This document shows positions 37,493-45,863 of a stretch of DNA of 64,000 nt, piece after piece. Location of the stretch: the NCBI GenBank assembly GCA_937868765.1, contig CALMNL010000004.1:694749-758748 (forward strand). Reading direction: 5' to 3'. The position numbers and the translations under genes are program-made. The notes under the pieces are model-generated. The model had not been told where the DNA came from and did no database searches. It was given only the letters and a program-made list of their open reading frames with translations. This DNA is from an uncultured Desulfatitalea sp. GTDB taxonomy: Bacteria > Desulfobacterota > Desulfobacteria > Desulfobacterales > Desulfosarcinaceae. Numbering within the stretch: position 1 is the stretch's first letter; each line of letters opens with the position of its first letter.

Positions 37493-40246
37493 TTACTTCA
37501 AAACGAATAACTTCTCGATGAGTTGCGACTTCATGATGTCCCCTTCGATCTTCAACTTGCCCGACGTGTACGCCTGCATGGCCGGCAGCTGACCGCCGAT
37601 CATGGCCCCGAAGTCGGCCGCGGCCATTTTCAAGGTGCAGGTGGGCTTGGCGTGGACGCCGTCGGCCAGTTCGCAGCGCTGGTCGCGGATGGTCAAGGAC
37701 CAGTCGCCGCCCCCCGGACCGGAGATGGCGAACTGGAAGACCACGTCCATCCCCTTGGCCGCGTCGGCCTTGAAGCTGCCGGCCAGGCGCTTGAACACGG
37801 CCGGCAGGTCGACACTCCCCGCCGCAGCCACCGCGGGCGCCGGCGCCGCAACCTGGGCCGGCGCCGGAGCCGCGGCCCTGGGGGTCATCAGGTCCAGGGT
37901 GGCGGCCCCCAGATCGTCCAGCTCCTTGGCGGCGCTGAGATCGTTGATCCGGGCCCAGTTCTCGGCGATATCTTCTACGCTGGGGATCGCCCCGTCCGCT
38001 TCGCCCAGTTTCGCCGAGGCGCCGGTGAGTACCGCGGCCCGGCTGAAGTGGCCCATGCCGGCGTTGTAGATGGCACCGGAGGTCTCGCAGGCATTGCAGC
38101 ACAGGTAGAGCGCCATGGGCACCACGTATTCCGGCTTGGCCCGTTCGAAGAGTTCGGGGGGCATGACATCTTCGGTGAGCCGCGAGGCGGCCAGGGGCGC
38201 CAGGGTGTTGACCTTGATGTTGTACTTCTTGCCCTCGAGCTTGAGGGCGTTCATCAGCCCCACCAGGGCCATCTTGGCGCTGGCGTAGTTGGCCTGGCCG
38301 AAATTGCCATAGAGGCCGGCGGCCGAGGTGGTCATCAGGATGCGGCCGTAGCCCTTTTCTTTCATGGCGGCGAAGGCCGGTCGGCTGACGTGGTAGGCGC
38401 CGTGCAGATGCACGGCCAGTACGGCCTGCCACTGCTCGGGCTCGGTCTTGAGGAAACTTTTGTCGCGCAGGATGCCGGCGTTGTTGATCAGGATGTCCAG
38501 GCGGCCGAAGTGCTTTATAGCGCAATCGACGATGGCCCGGCCGCCCTCGGCAGTGGCCACGTTGTCGTAGTTGGCCACCGCCTGGCCGCCGGCTGCCGTG
38601 ATCTCGGCCACCACCTGATCGGCGGCCGATGACGATCCTTGGCCGGCGCCGTCCCGGGCGCCGCCCAGGTCGTTGACCACCACGGCCGCTCCGCGGCGGG
38701 CCAGTTCCAGGGCGTAGGCCCGGCCCAGGCCGCCGCCGGCGCCGGTCACCACCGCCGCCTGTCCGTCGAAGCGGATGCGGGACATTACCTGGGCTGCATC
38801 GGGGGTGGGGGTCGCCTTCCAGAAGTAATTGACGAAACCGCGCTCTTTGTCTTCGCCGCGCTTGCGGAACACCATGTGCACGGGCAGGCCCACCTGTAGT
38901 TCGTCGAAGTCGCAGTCGGTGAAGTCGGCCATCAGCCGGCCGCCGTCGTCGAACTGCACCATGCCGTATTTATGGGGCGGATCCACTGAGACGGCCAGCA
39001 GATCACCGGTGAAGGTCTTGATCCGCGCCGGCCGGTCGGCGAACTCGTAATCTTCCTGGGTGTGATGGGCGCCGCACGCGGGGTTGACGCAGATGTCGGC
39101 CTTCGGGAACTGGGGCGTGCCGCACTTCGTGCAGCGCCCCCCGACCAGGCCCAGCAGCATCTGGCGCTTGCGCCACAGGGCGGTCATGGCGGTCTGGGTG
39201 GGGGCTTCGGCACGGATGCCCATCTCCGGCGCGATCAGGTCGCGGAACTTGAGCCACTGGGTATAGTTGCTGGTGCTCTTCTTGTAGGCCAGAGCGCCGC
39301 TGACGCCGCCCCGGGGGACCAGGCGCCGGATGGCCTCGGTGACCTCGAAGCACAGGGCGTTGCACCCCTGGCCGAAGCCGGCCACGATGATCCGCTCGCC
39401 GGGCTGGGCCGTTTCCAGGACATGGGCCAGCATCAGCAACGGATGGGCCGTGCCGGTCTCGCCGCACACCTCGAAGAGCGTGTCGGCCACCTTTTCGGGT
39501 GCGGCCCCCAGCTGGCGGGCGATCTTCTTGTGCTCGGCTGTGAAGATGCACGGGAAGACCAGGTGGTCGATCTCTTTCATGGTGAGGCCCAGCTTGGCCA
39601 GCAGGCCGCTGACTGCCTCGGGGATGATCTTGCTGTAACCTTCGTCCCGCGCCCAGCGCTCTTCCCACACGTAGTCGTAGGCCCTGCCGGCATGCCGGTA
39701 GTGATCCACAAAGTCATAGGAGACCGTGTAGGCGCCCTTAAACTCTGCGATCACGTCCTGATCGCCCACCATCATGGCCGCGGCGCCATCGCCGTACCAC
39801 ATCTCGTAGAAATAGGCCGTGCGCGTCTCGCGACGGTCGGCGGCGGCCACCAGGATGTTGCGACGCGCACCGCCCTGCACCGTTTCCAGGGCCGTGAGCA
39901 GCGCCGTGCTGCCGGCCTTCTGGGAGGCCGTGAAATCGGAGGCCAGAATACTGCTGGGCAAATTGAGGGCCGTGGCCACGATCCCGGCATTCTGGCGGTC
40001 GGCGAACGGCAGGGTGGTGGAGCCCAGGAAGAGTCCTTCCACCGCCCGTTTGTCCTGCCCGATCAAACACTCCCGGGCGGCGGCCACGGCCATGGTGACG
40101 GCGTCTTCGTCCCAGTAGCACATGGAGCGCTCGCCCTGGGCGACCATCATGATGGCCGGCGCGAACCACCCCATGGCCTGGACGATGGCCATGCGCTCGA
40201 GTCTCAGTTTCGGGATATAGGCACCGTAAGAAGTTATTCCGATCAT
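37493..40246 (-). CDS. Four-part fusion: HMG-CoA-synthase-like, DUF35, short-chain dehydrogenase, SCP2
   Basis: 917 residues. (1) About 1-330, thiolase-fold HMG-CoA-synthase/KAS III-like, but the nucleophile position reads SQKAGSTAL (Gln109 where Cys is expected), the His position VFP and the Asn position GETG, so it may be inactive or repurposed. (2) About 345-480, DUF35 rubredoxin-like zinc ribbon with CTKC then CVNPAC and an OB fold. (3) About 490-760, short-chain dehydrogenase with TGAGGGLGRAYALE and the Tyr-Lys of YASAK. (4) About 810-917, SCP2 sterol-carrier domain after a Pro/Ala linker. It would oxidise 3-hydroxyacyl-CoA and carry a bulky acyl chain. Confidence 0.85.
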   Translation of the reverse strand: MIGITSYGAYIPKLRLERMAIVQAMGWFAPAIMMVAQGERSMCYWDEDAVTMAVAAARECLIGQDKRAVEGLFLGSTTLPFADRQNAGIVATALNLPSSILASDFTASQKAGSTALLTALETVQGGARRNILVAAADRRETRTAYFYEMWYGDGAAAMMVGDQDVIAEFKGAYTVSYDFVDHYRHAGRAYDYVWEERWARDEGYSKIIPEAVSGLLAKLGLTMKEIDHLVFPCIFTAEHKKIARQLGAAPEKVADTLFEVCGETGTAHPLLMLAHVLETAQPGERIIVAGFGQGCNALCFEVTEAIRRLVPRGGVSGALAYKKSTSNYTQWLKFRDLIAPEMGIRAEAPTQTAMTALWRKRQMLLGLVGGRCTKCGTPQFPKADICVNPACGAHHTQEDYEFADRPARIKTFTGDLLAVSVDPPHKYGMVQFDDGGRLMADFTDCDFDELQVGLPVHMVFRKRGEDKERGFVNYFWKATPTPDAAQVMSRIRFDGQAAVVTGAGGGLGRAYALELARRGAAVVVNDLGGARDGAGQGSSSAADQVVAEITAAGGQAVANYDNVATAEGGRAIVDCAIKHFGRLDILINNAGILRDKSFLKTEPEQWQAVLAVHLHGAYHVSRPAFAAMKEKGYGRILMTTSAAGLYGNFGQANYASAKMALVGLMNALKLEGKKYNIKVNTLAPLAASRLTEDVMPPELFERAKPEYVVPMALYLCCNACETSGAIYNAGMGHFSRAAVLTGASAKLGEADGAIPSVEDIAENWARINDLSAAKELDDLGAATLDLMTPRAAAPAPAQVAAPAPAVAAAGSVDLPAVFKRLAGSFKADAAKGMDVVFQFAISGPGGGDWSLTIRDQRCELADGVHAKPTCTLKMAAADFGAMIGGQLPAMQAYTSGKLKIEGDIMKSQLIEKLFVLK

Positions 40247-40270
40247 ATGGCTACCTCATTGGATTTGGTT

Positions 40271-42025
40271 TTATTTTATTTCCTGCCACACATCCATCAG
40301 CTGTTCCGTGAGCTGACCGTACTCCTTGCCCTTGTCCAGGGCGGCGATGGCGGCGATGCCATCCCGGACCTCTTCCAGGGTGGGGATGCGGCCGCCGGCG
40401 GCCGGCACTTTGCCGCTCCCGGTGACCATGGCCGCCCGGTTGTAGAAGCCCATGCCGGCGTTGTAGACATTTCCGCTCACCGGGCACTGCTCGGAACAGA
40501 GGAACAGCGCCATGGGCACGGCGTACTCGGGTTTCATCTTGGCGAAGAGATCGGGCGGCAAAATGTCTTCGGTGAGGCGCGACGCGGCCAGGGGCGCGAT
40601 GGTATTGACCTTGATGCCGTATTTCTCACCTTCCAGCTTGAGCACGTTCATCAGCCCTACCAGGCCCATCTTGGCCGCGGCGTAGTTCGTCTGGCCATAG
40701 TTGCCGTAAAGCCCGGCGGCCGAGGTCGTCATCAGGATACGGCCGTACTTGTTCTCCCGCATGGCGGCGAAGGCCGGACGGCTGACGTGGTAAGCCCCGT
40801 TGAGGTGCACGTCGAGCACGGCACGCCAGTTCTCAGGCTCCATATTGCCGAAGCTCTTGTCACGCAGGATGCCGGCATTGTTGATCAGGATGTCCAGGCG
40901 GCCGAAATGCGCAAGGGCGCAGTCGACGATGGCCTGGCCGCCCTCGGGGGTGGCCACCGAATCGTAGTTGGCCACGGCCTGGCCACCGGCCGCCTTGATC
41001 TCGGCCACCACCTGGTCCGCCGGGCCGGCCGCGCCCTTGCCCGAGCCGTCCCGGGCGCCGCCCAGGTCATTGACCACCACCCTGGCCCCGCGCCGGGCCA
41101 GTTCCAGGGCATAGGCCCTTCCCAGGCCGCCGCCGGCGCCGGTGACGATGGCCACCCGCTCGTCGAAACGAATGGTGCGTTGGGGTGGATCGCCATACTC
41201 GAAGACGCCGTTGTCGATCACCACGGCGCCGGTTTCGGCATTCAGCACCCGCCACAGGGCGCGGCCTTCTTCCATCTTCCAGATCAGGGTCTTGATGGGC
41301 ACGCCGGGATAGAGCGGCTTGCTGAAGCGGCAGGCCATGCGCCGGGCTTTTTCGGGGGCGCCGGGAATCAGGTGGTCGCACAAGGCGCGGCAGGCATAAC
41401 CATGGGTGCACAGGCCGTGCATGATGGGCTTCTCGAACCCGGCCATCCTGGCGAAATCCGGGTCCACGTGCAGGGTGAAGAAATCCCCGGAGAGACGGTA
41501 AAGCAGCGGCTGGTGGGCGCTGGGGTGCGCCGCCACCTCGATATCCGGTGCCCGGTCGGGGAACACCACGTCGTTTTTGGGCGCGTTGGGACCGCCGAAA
41601 CCGCCGTCCAATCGGCCGAAGACCGTGCAGATGCTGGTGAAGAGCCGGCGCCCCTGGGCGTCCACGGTGTCGCTTTCGCCCACGATCAGGGCCCCCTTGC
41701 CGGCGCCTTTGTCGTAGATGCCGGTGATGCGGCCTTCGGTGGTGATGCTTCCCTCGACCGGCATGGGCCGGTGGAAGATCAGTTCCTGCTCGCCATGGAG
41801 CACCCCGGCCAGGTTGACGTTGGACTTTACCCCGATCATGGCCAGGATGTTGAAGATCGAGGCGATGGAGAAGCTGGGGATGACTTTCAGGTTCTTTTCG
41901 TAACAGTACTGCAAATCCGCCTCGCCGGCGCCCACCCCCAGGGCGTATAGCACCACATCTTTCCAGGTGTAGGTTTTGGAGAGGGGGCCGAGCTTTTCGC
42001 CCACGGCATCGACATTGAGGGCCAT
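40271..42025 (-). CDS. MaoC-type 2-enoyl-CoA hydratase fused to short-chain dehydrogenase (MFE-2-like, order reversed)
   Basis: 584 residues. Residues 1-280 are a double hotdog hydratase-2 domain, with the N-half DVVLYALGVGAGEADLQYCYE and the active hydratase motif DPDFARMAGFEKPIMHGLC (Asp and His). Residues about 288-584 are a short-chain dehydrogenase with TGAGGGLGRAYALE and Tyr-Lys in YAAAK. Eukaryotic MFE-2 has dehydrogenase, hydratase, then SCP2; here the hydratase comes first. The dehydrogenase is about four fifths identical by eye to that in the next gene. It follows the TetR gene by 40 bases; AAAGGAGG precedes the ATG. Confidence 0.88.
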   Translation of the reverse strand: MALNVDAVGEKLGPLSKTYTWKDVVLYALGVGAGEADLQYCYEKNLKVIPSFSIASIFNILAMIGVKSNVNLAGVLHGEQELIFHRPMPVEGSITTEGRITGIYDKGAGKGALIVGESDTVDAQGRRLFTSICTVFGRLDGGFGGPNAPKNDVVFPDRAPDIEVAAHPSAHQPLLYRLSGDFFTLHVDPDFARMAGFEKPIMHGLCTHGYACRALCDHLIPGAPEKARRMACRFSKPLYPGVPIKTLIWKMEEGRALWRVLNAETGAVVIDNGVFEYGDPPQRTIRFDERVAIVTGAGGGLGRAYALELARRGARVVVNDLGGARDGSGKGAAGPADQVVAEIKAAGGQAVANYDSVATPEGGQAIVDCALAHFGRLDILINNAGILRDKSFGNMEPENWRAVLDVHLNGAYHVSRPAFAAMRENKYGRILMTTSAAGLYGNYGQTNYAAAKMGLVGLMNVLKLEGEKYGIKVNTIAPLAASRLTEDILPPDLFAKMKPEYAVPMALFLCSEQCPVSGNVYNAGMGFYNRAAMVTGSGKVPAAGGRIPTLEEVRDGIAAIAALDKGKEYGQLTEQLMDVWQEIK

Positions 42026-42065
42026 AGTATCCTCCTTTTTTACCGTGCGTGCACGTGCTGGAACA

Positions 42066-42701
42066 CTACGCCTGCGGCGCCTTGCGGGTGAAGGCCGGCA
42101 GCAGGATGAATTTCAAGGTTTCCTTGACCACCGCCAGATAGGCCTGGCGATCCACATTGAGAATGGGCCGGAAGAGATCTTCGCCGGCCGCGAAATTGAC
42201 CACCGAATTCCACACCGCCAGCACCCGGGCGTTGGCCTGGGGCGGCACGTGGGCCTTGTCCGGGGCCAGCCCCATGGCCACGGCGATGTTGGCCAGGTGG
42301 CGGGTGAAGTGGGCATCCAGTTCCGTGGTGATGCGATTCTTGGCAAAGTGGCTGAAGAGCATCAGGTGGGCCGAGTCGCTGTTATTGAACAGGTGATCGC
42401 ACATCACGTCGATGGCCACCTCCAGGCGCACCTCCAGGGGCTTGCCGTGGACCAGGCCTTCGATCTCCACCAGTTTGGTGCGGATCTCGTCGCTCAGATC
42501 GGTGAGGACCGCTTCGTACAGATCCTGTTTCTCGCCCCAGTGGTAATGCAGGGTGGAAATATCGATGCCCACTTCCTGGGCGATCATACGCGTGGTGACG
42601 CCGTGGTAGCCGTAATCACCGAAGAGCTTGCGGGCCGCCGTAAGGATGCGGGCCTTCATGGAATCGGGCGCCTGGCGGGCCTTTTCGAGAGCGGTGGGCA
42701 T
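42066..42701 (-). CDS. TetR-family regulator of the acyl-CoA operon
   Basis: 211 residues from ATG 42701. The N-terminal helix-turn-helix has ILTAARKLFGDYGYHGVTTRMIAQEVGIDISTLHYHWGEKQDLYEAV, a clear TetR/AcrR pattern, and the C-terminal half is a helical ligand domain. It is the first gene of the unit, so it probably represses its own operon and senses an acyl-CoA. A palindrome and a TTGACA box lie upstream. An in-frame ATG at 42743 is a longer alternative start. Confidence 0.87.
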   Translation of the reverse strand: MPTALEKARQAPDSMKARILTAARKLFGDYGYHGVTTRMIAQEVGIDISTLHYHWGEKQDLYEAVLTDLSDEIRTKLVEIEGLVHGKPLEVRLEVAIDVMCDHLFNNSDSAHLMLFSHFAKNRITTELDAHFTRHLANIAVAMGLAPDKAHVPPQANARVLAVWNSVVNFAAGEDLFRPILNVDRQAYLAVVKETLKFILLPAFTRKAPQA

Positions 42702-42748
42702 GAGCGCTGGACCTTTCCGATGGGTTCGGGTGTTTCCCAGCATTTGAT

Positions 42749-42796
42749 TCCATCATTTGATGGACATCATCTACCTATATATTAAACGTCTGTCAA
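42749..42796 (-). promoter_or_regulatory. Promoter with candidate TetR operator
   Basis: Minus strand: TTGACA at 42796-42791, then 17 bases to a weak -10 (TAGATG, 42773-42768), then the palindrome TCCATCA-TT-TGATGGA at 42764-42749, which would overlap the transcription start. Confidence 0.6.
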
Positions 42797-43010
42797 GAAA
42801 TAAATATGGTTCATCCCAAATTCAGTGCCGTCATGTCACCCGCATCCGGTCGGGCCGGCTGGGCGGGCATGACCCGAAGGTGCTGTGCGCGCATGGGCTG
42901 CAACCCAATGCTATTCTGCGAGAATTACGGCACGGCCAACAGCGGTTCTCGGTAAACCGTCACAGTGGGTTCAGGTCATGGTTCGGGGCACCATTGGCCA
43001 TATCTTTTTA

Positions 43011-43100
43011 GTGCCGCTGCGGTGCAGCGGAGGATAAGCGGCCTGGACTGTCTGAGCGCAGCGAGTTTCCAGGCCGCCCGGAGCGCACCCTTAGCGGCAC
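43011..43100. repeat. 90-base nested inverted-repeat element
   Basis: Outer arms GTGCCGCT (43011-43018) and AGCGGCAC (43093-43100); inner arms GCGGCCTGGA (43038-43047) and TCCAGGCCGC (43068-43077), both perfect; a small GCTGC-GGT-GCAGC hairpin sits at 43016-43028. It lies in the 592-base gap between the TetR and phosphorylase genes. The rest of that gap shows the TetR promoter region and no coding frame I can support. Confidence 0.7.
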
Positions 43101-43293
43101 TTGAAAAGAGTGGCCGGTGACACGGACCATGACCTGAACGCACGGTGCGCGCATTGGCCTCGAATGAATGCAGCTCAGCCAGAATCCATGCACGGCCTAT
43201 TGACCATTTGCCATTCCATCGGCGAGGATGCTAAAGGGAAACGTCATCCCGGCGCCGATTCGACCGCCATCCGACGAGCAAGAGGAGACTCCC

Positions 43294-45825
43294 ATGGAGC
43301 AGCCAAGCCAAAAGGCGGCATCCCCATCGCCTTCCCCGGACATGTCAAGCGCAGCGTTCCAGTGGGACGCGGGCCTGTACGAAACCGACACCGTGGCCGG
43401 GCTCAAACGCGACATCATCCGGCATATCGTTTCCAGCCTCGGCCTGGACTACGCCCGACGCAGCGAATATAATTACTTTCACGGGCTCGCACTGGCCGTG
43501 CGCGACCGCATGATCGACCAGTGGATCAAGACCCAGCGCGCCTATTACGACCGGGCGAGCAAGCGGGTCTACTACCTCTCCATGGAATACCTGCCGGGCA
43601 AATCCCTCCTGAACAACCTGCATTGCCTGGGAATTTACGACGCGGCCCAACAGGCCCTGGCCGAATTCGGCCTCCGGCTCGAAGATGTGGCCGAAGTGGA
43701 GTGGGATGCGGGGTTGGGCAACGGCGGCCTCGGACGCCTGGCCTCCTGCTACCTGGACTCCATGGCCACCGGAGGCGTGCCGGGCTATGGCTACGGCCTG
43801 CGGTACGACTACGGCATCTTCCATCAGGTGATCGAGAACGGGGCCCAGGTAGAGCGCCCCGACAACTGGACCCAGCGGGGCAACCCCTGGGAATACGGTC
43901 GCGGCCCCTTTTTGTACGAGGTCCACTTCTTCGGCCGCTCCCACGCCTGGACCGATGACCAGGGCCGGCTGCGCTTCAGCTGGGTGGACACGGAAAAGGT
44001 GCTGGCCCTGGCCTGCGACATGCTCGTGCCGGGTTTCCGCAACGGCCACGCCATCAACATGCGGCTGTGGACCGCTCGGTCGGACACCGAATTCAATCTG
44101 GACTATTTCAACACCGGCGACTACATCGGCGCGGTGGAGGCCAAGATCCGCGACGAAGTGATCTCCAAGGTGCTCTATCCCAACGACAAGCGCCTGCGCG
44201 GCCGGCTGCTGCGTCTGGCGCAACAGTATTTCCTGGTGGCCGCTTCCCTGAAGGATGTGATGCGGCGGTACAAGAAGAAGCACACCACCTTCGACCAGCT
44301 GCCGGAGAAGGTGGCCATCCAGCTCAACGACACCCATCCCACCATCGCCATTCCGGAGCTGATGCGGATCCTGGTGGACGAAGAACTCCTCGACTGGGAA
44401 ACGGCCTGGCACCTGTGCGCCCGCATCTTTGCATACACCAACCACACCGTCCTGCCCGAAGCCCTGGAAACCTGGCCCTGCGCGCTCATGGAACGGATCC
44501 TGCCCCGGCATATGCAGATCATCTACGAGATCAACCATCGCTTCCTGGCGTGGCTGGACGCCCAAAGCGCCGGGCACCCCGACCCGGAGGGCCGCAAGCA
44601 GCGCCTCTCCATCATCCAGGAGTATCCGGAAAAGGCCGTGCGCATGGCGCACCTGGCCATCGTGGGCAGTTTTTCGGTCAACGGCGTGGCGGCCATGCAC
44701 ACCGACATCCTCCGCACGGTGGTCTTCCCGGAATTTCATGCGCTTTTTCCCGGGCGCTTCCGGAACATCACCAACGGCATCACCCCGCGGCGCTGGCTGA
44801 ACCAGTGCAATCCGGGCCTGGCCGCCCTGATCTCGGAGAAGCTTGCCGGCGACTGGATCTGCCACCTTGCGCGATTGCGCGAGCTGGCGACCCACGCCGC
44901 GGACGCCGATTTCCGGGAGCGCTGGCGGATGGTCAAGCAGGCCAACAAGCAGCGCCTGGCCGAGTACGTCCGGCGCAAGCTCGGCATCGAATGCCATCTT
45001 GCGGCCATGTTCGACGTTCATGTCAAGCGCATGCACGAATACAAGCGCCAGCTGCTCAACGTGCTGCACGTGATCACTCTCTACAATCGGATCAAGACCG
45101 ACCCGGCCGGCGACGGCACGCCCCGGGTGGTCTTTTTCGCCGGCAAGGCGGCGCCGGCCTATACCCTGGCCAAGCTGATCATCCGGCTGATCAACGGCGT
45201 GGCCGAAGTCGTGAACCACGACCCGGAGGCCCGGGGCCGGCTGCAGGTGATCTTCCTGCCCAACTACTGCGTCTCCCAGGCCGAGCGCATCATCCCCGCC
45301 ACGGAACTCTCGGAGCAGATCTCCACCGCGGGCTACGAGGCGTCGGGGACCGGCAACATGAAGTTCGCCCTCAACGGCGCGCTGACCATCGGCACCCTGG
45401 ACGGCGCCAACGTGGAGATGCTGGAAGAGATCGGGGCGGAGAACATCTTCATCTTCGGCCGCACCGCCGCGCAGATCGCCGCCCTGCGCCAGGAGGGCTA
45501 CAATCCCCGGCACTACTGCGAAAGCGATCCGGAATTGAAAAAGGCGCTGGAGATGATCGCCCGCAATGTTTTCTCGCCCGGCGCGCCCGGCCTATTCGCG
45601 CCGATCATCACGGCGCTGTTCGACGAAGGCGACAAATACTGCGTATTAGCCGACTACAGGGCCTATGTGGATTGCCAGGCGCGGGTCGCGCAGCTTTACC
45701 GGGACCCGGATGAATGGACCCGGCGCTCGATCCTGAACACGGCCCATATGGGCAAATTCTCCAGCGACCGCGCGGTGACGGAGTATGCCCAACGGATCTG
45801 GGGGGTGCGGCCCCTCACTTTTTGA
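43294..45825 (+). CDS. glgP: Glycogen/starch/alpha-glucan phosphorylase
   Basis: 843 residues, the full family length. The PLP lysine is Lys690 in SGTGNMKFALNGA, and GNGGLGRLASCYLDS, QLNDTHPTIAIPEL and FNGFHVKRMHEYKRQ-like signatures (here VHVKRMHEYKRQL) are intact. It releases glucose 1-phosphate from alpha-1,4-glucan. ATG 43294 is chosen because GAGGAGA precedes it. Storage-glycogen use fits the energy economy of an anaerobe. It is followed 38 bases later by the M48 peptidase gene. Confidence 0.95.
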   Translation: MEQPSQKAASPSPSPDMSSAAFQWDAGLYETDTVAGLKRDIIRHIVSSLGLDYARRSEYNYFHGLALAVRDRMIDQWIKTQRAYYDRASKRVYYLSMEYLPGKSLLNNLHCLGIYDAAQQALAEFGLRLEDVAEVEWDAGLGNGGLGRLASCYLDSMATGGVPGYGYGLRYDYGIFHQVIENGAQVERPDNWTQRGNPWEYGRGPFLYEVHFFGRSHAWTDDQGRLRFSWVDTEKVLALACDMLVPGFRNGHAINMRLWTARSDTEFNLDYFNTGDYIGAVEAKIRDEVISKVLYPNDKRLRGRLLRLAQQYFLVAASLKDVMRRYKKKHTTFDQLPEKVAIQLNDTHPTIAIPELMRILVDEELLDWETAWHLCARIFAYTNHTVLPEALETWPCALMERILPRHMQIIYEINHRFLAWLDAQSAGHPDPEGRKQRLSIIQEYPEKAVRMAHLAIVGSFSVNGVAAMHTDILRTVVFPEFHALFPGRFRNITNGITPRRWLNQCNPGLAALISEKLAGDWICHLARLRELATHAADADFRERWRMVKQANKQRLAEYVRRKLGIECHLAAMFDVHVKRMHEYKRQLLNVLHVITLYNRIKTDPAGDGTPRVVFFAGKAAPAYTLAKLIIRLINGVAEVVNHDPEARGRLQVIFLPNYCVSQAERIIPATELSEQISTAGYEASGTGNMKFALNGALTIGTLDGANVEMLEEIGAENIFIFGRTAAQIAALRQEGYNPRHYCESDPELKKALEMIARNVFSPGAPGLFAPIITALFDEGDKYCVLADYRAYVDCQARVAQLYRDPDEWTRRSILNTAHMGKFSSDRAVTEYAQRIWGVRPLTF

Positions 45826-45863
45826 AACCACGGGCCTGAAAACGCAGGTGATTGGAGGGACCA

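Noticed and set aside
39062-41950. Very long open frame on the plus strand opposite the acyl-CoA operon
   Set aside because: It is antisense to two well-supported fusion genes; GC-rich codon bias makes such shadow frames common, and its translation has no family features.
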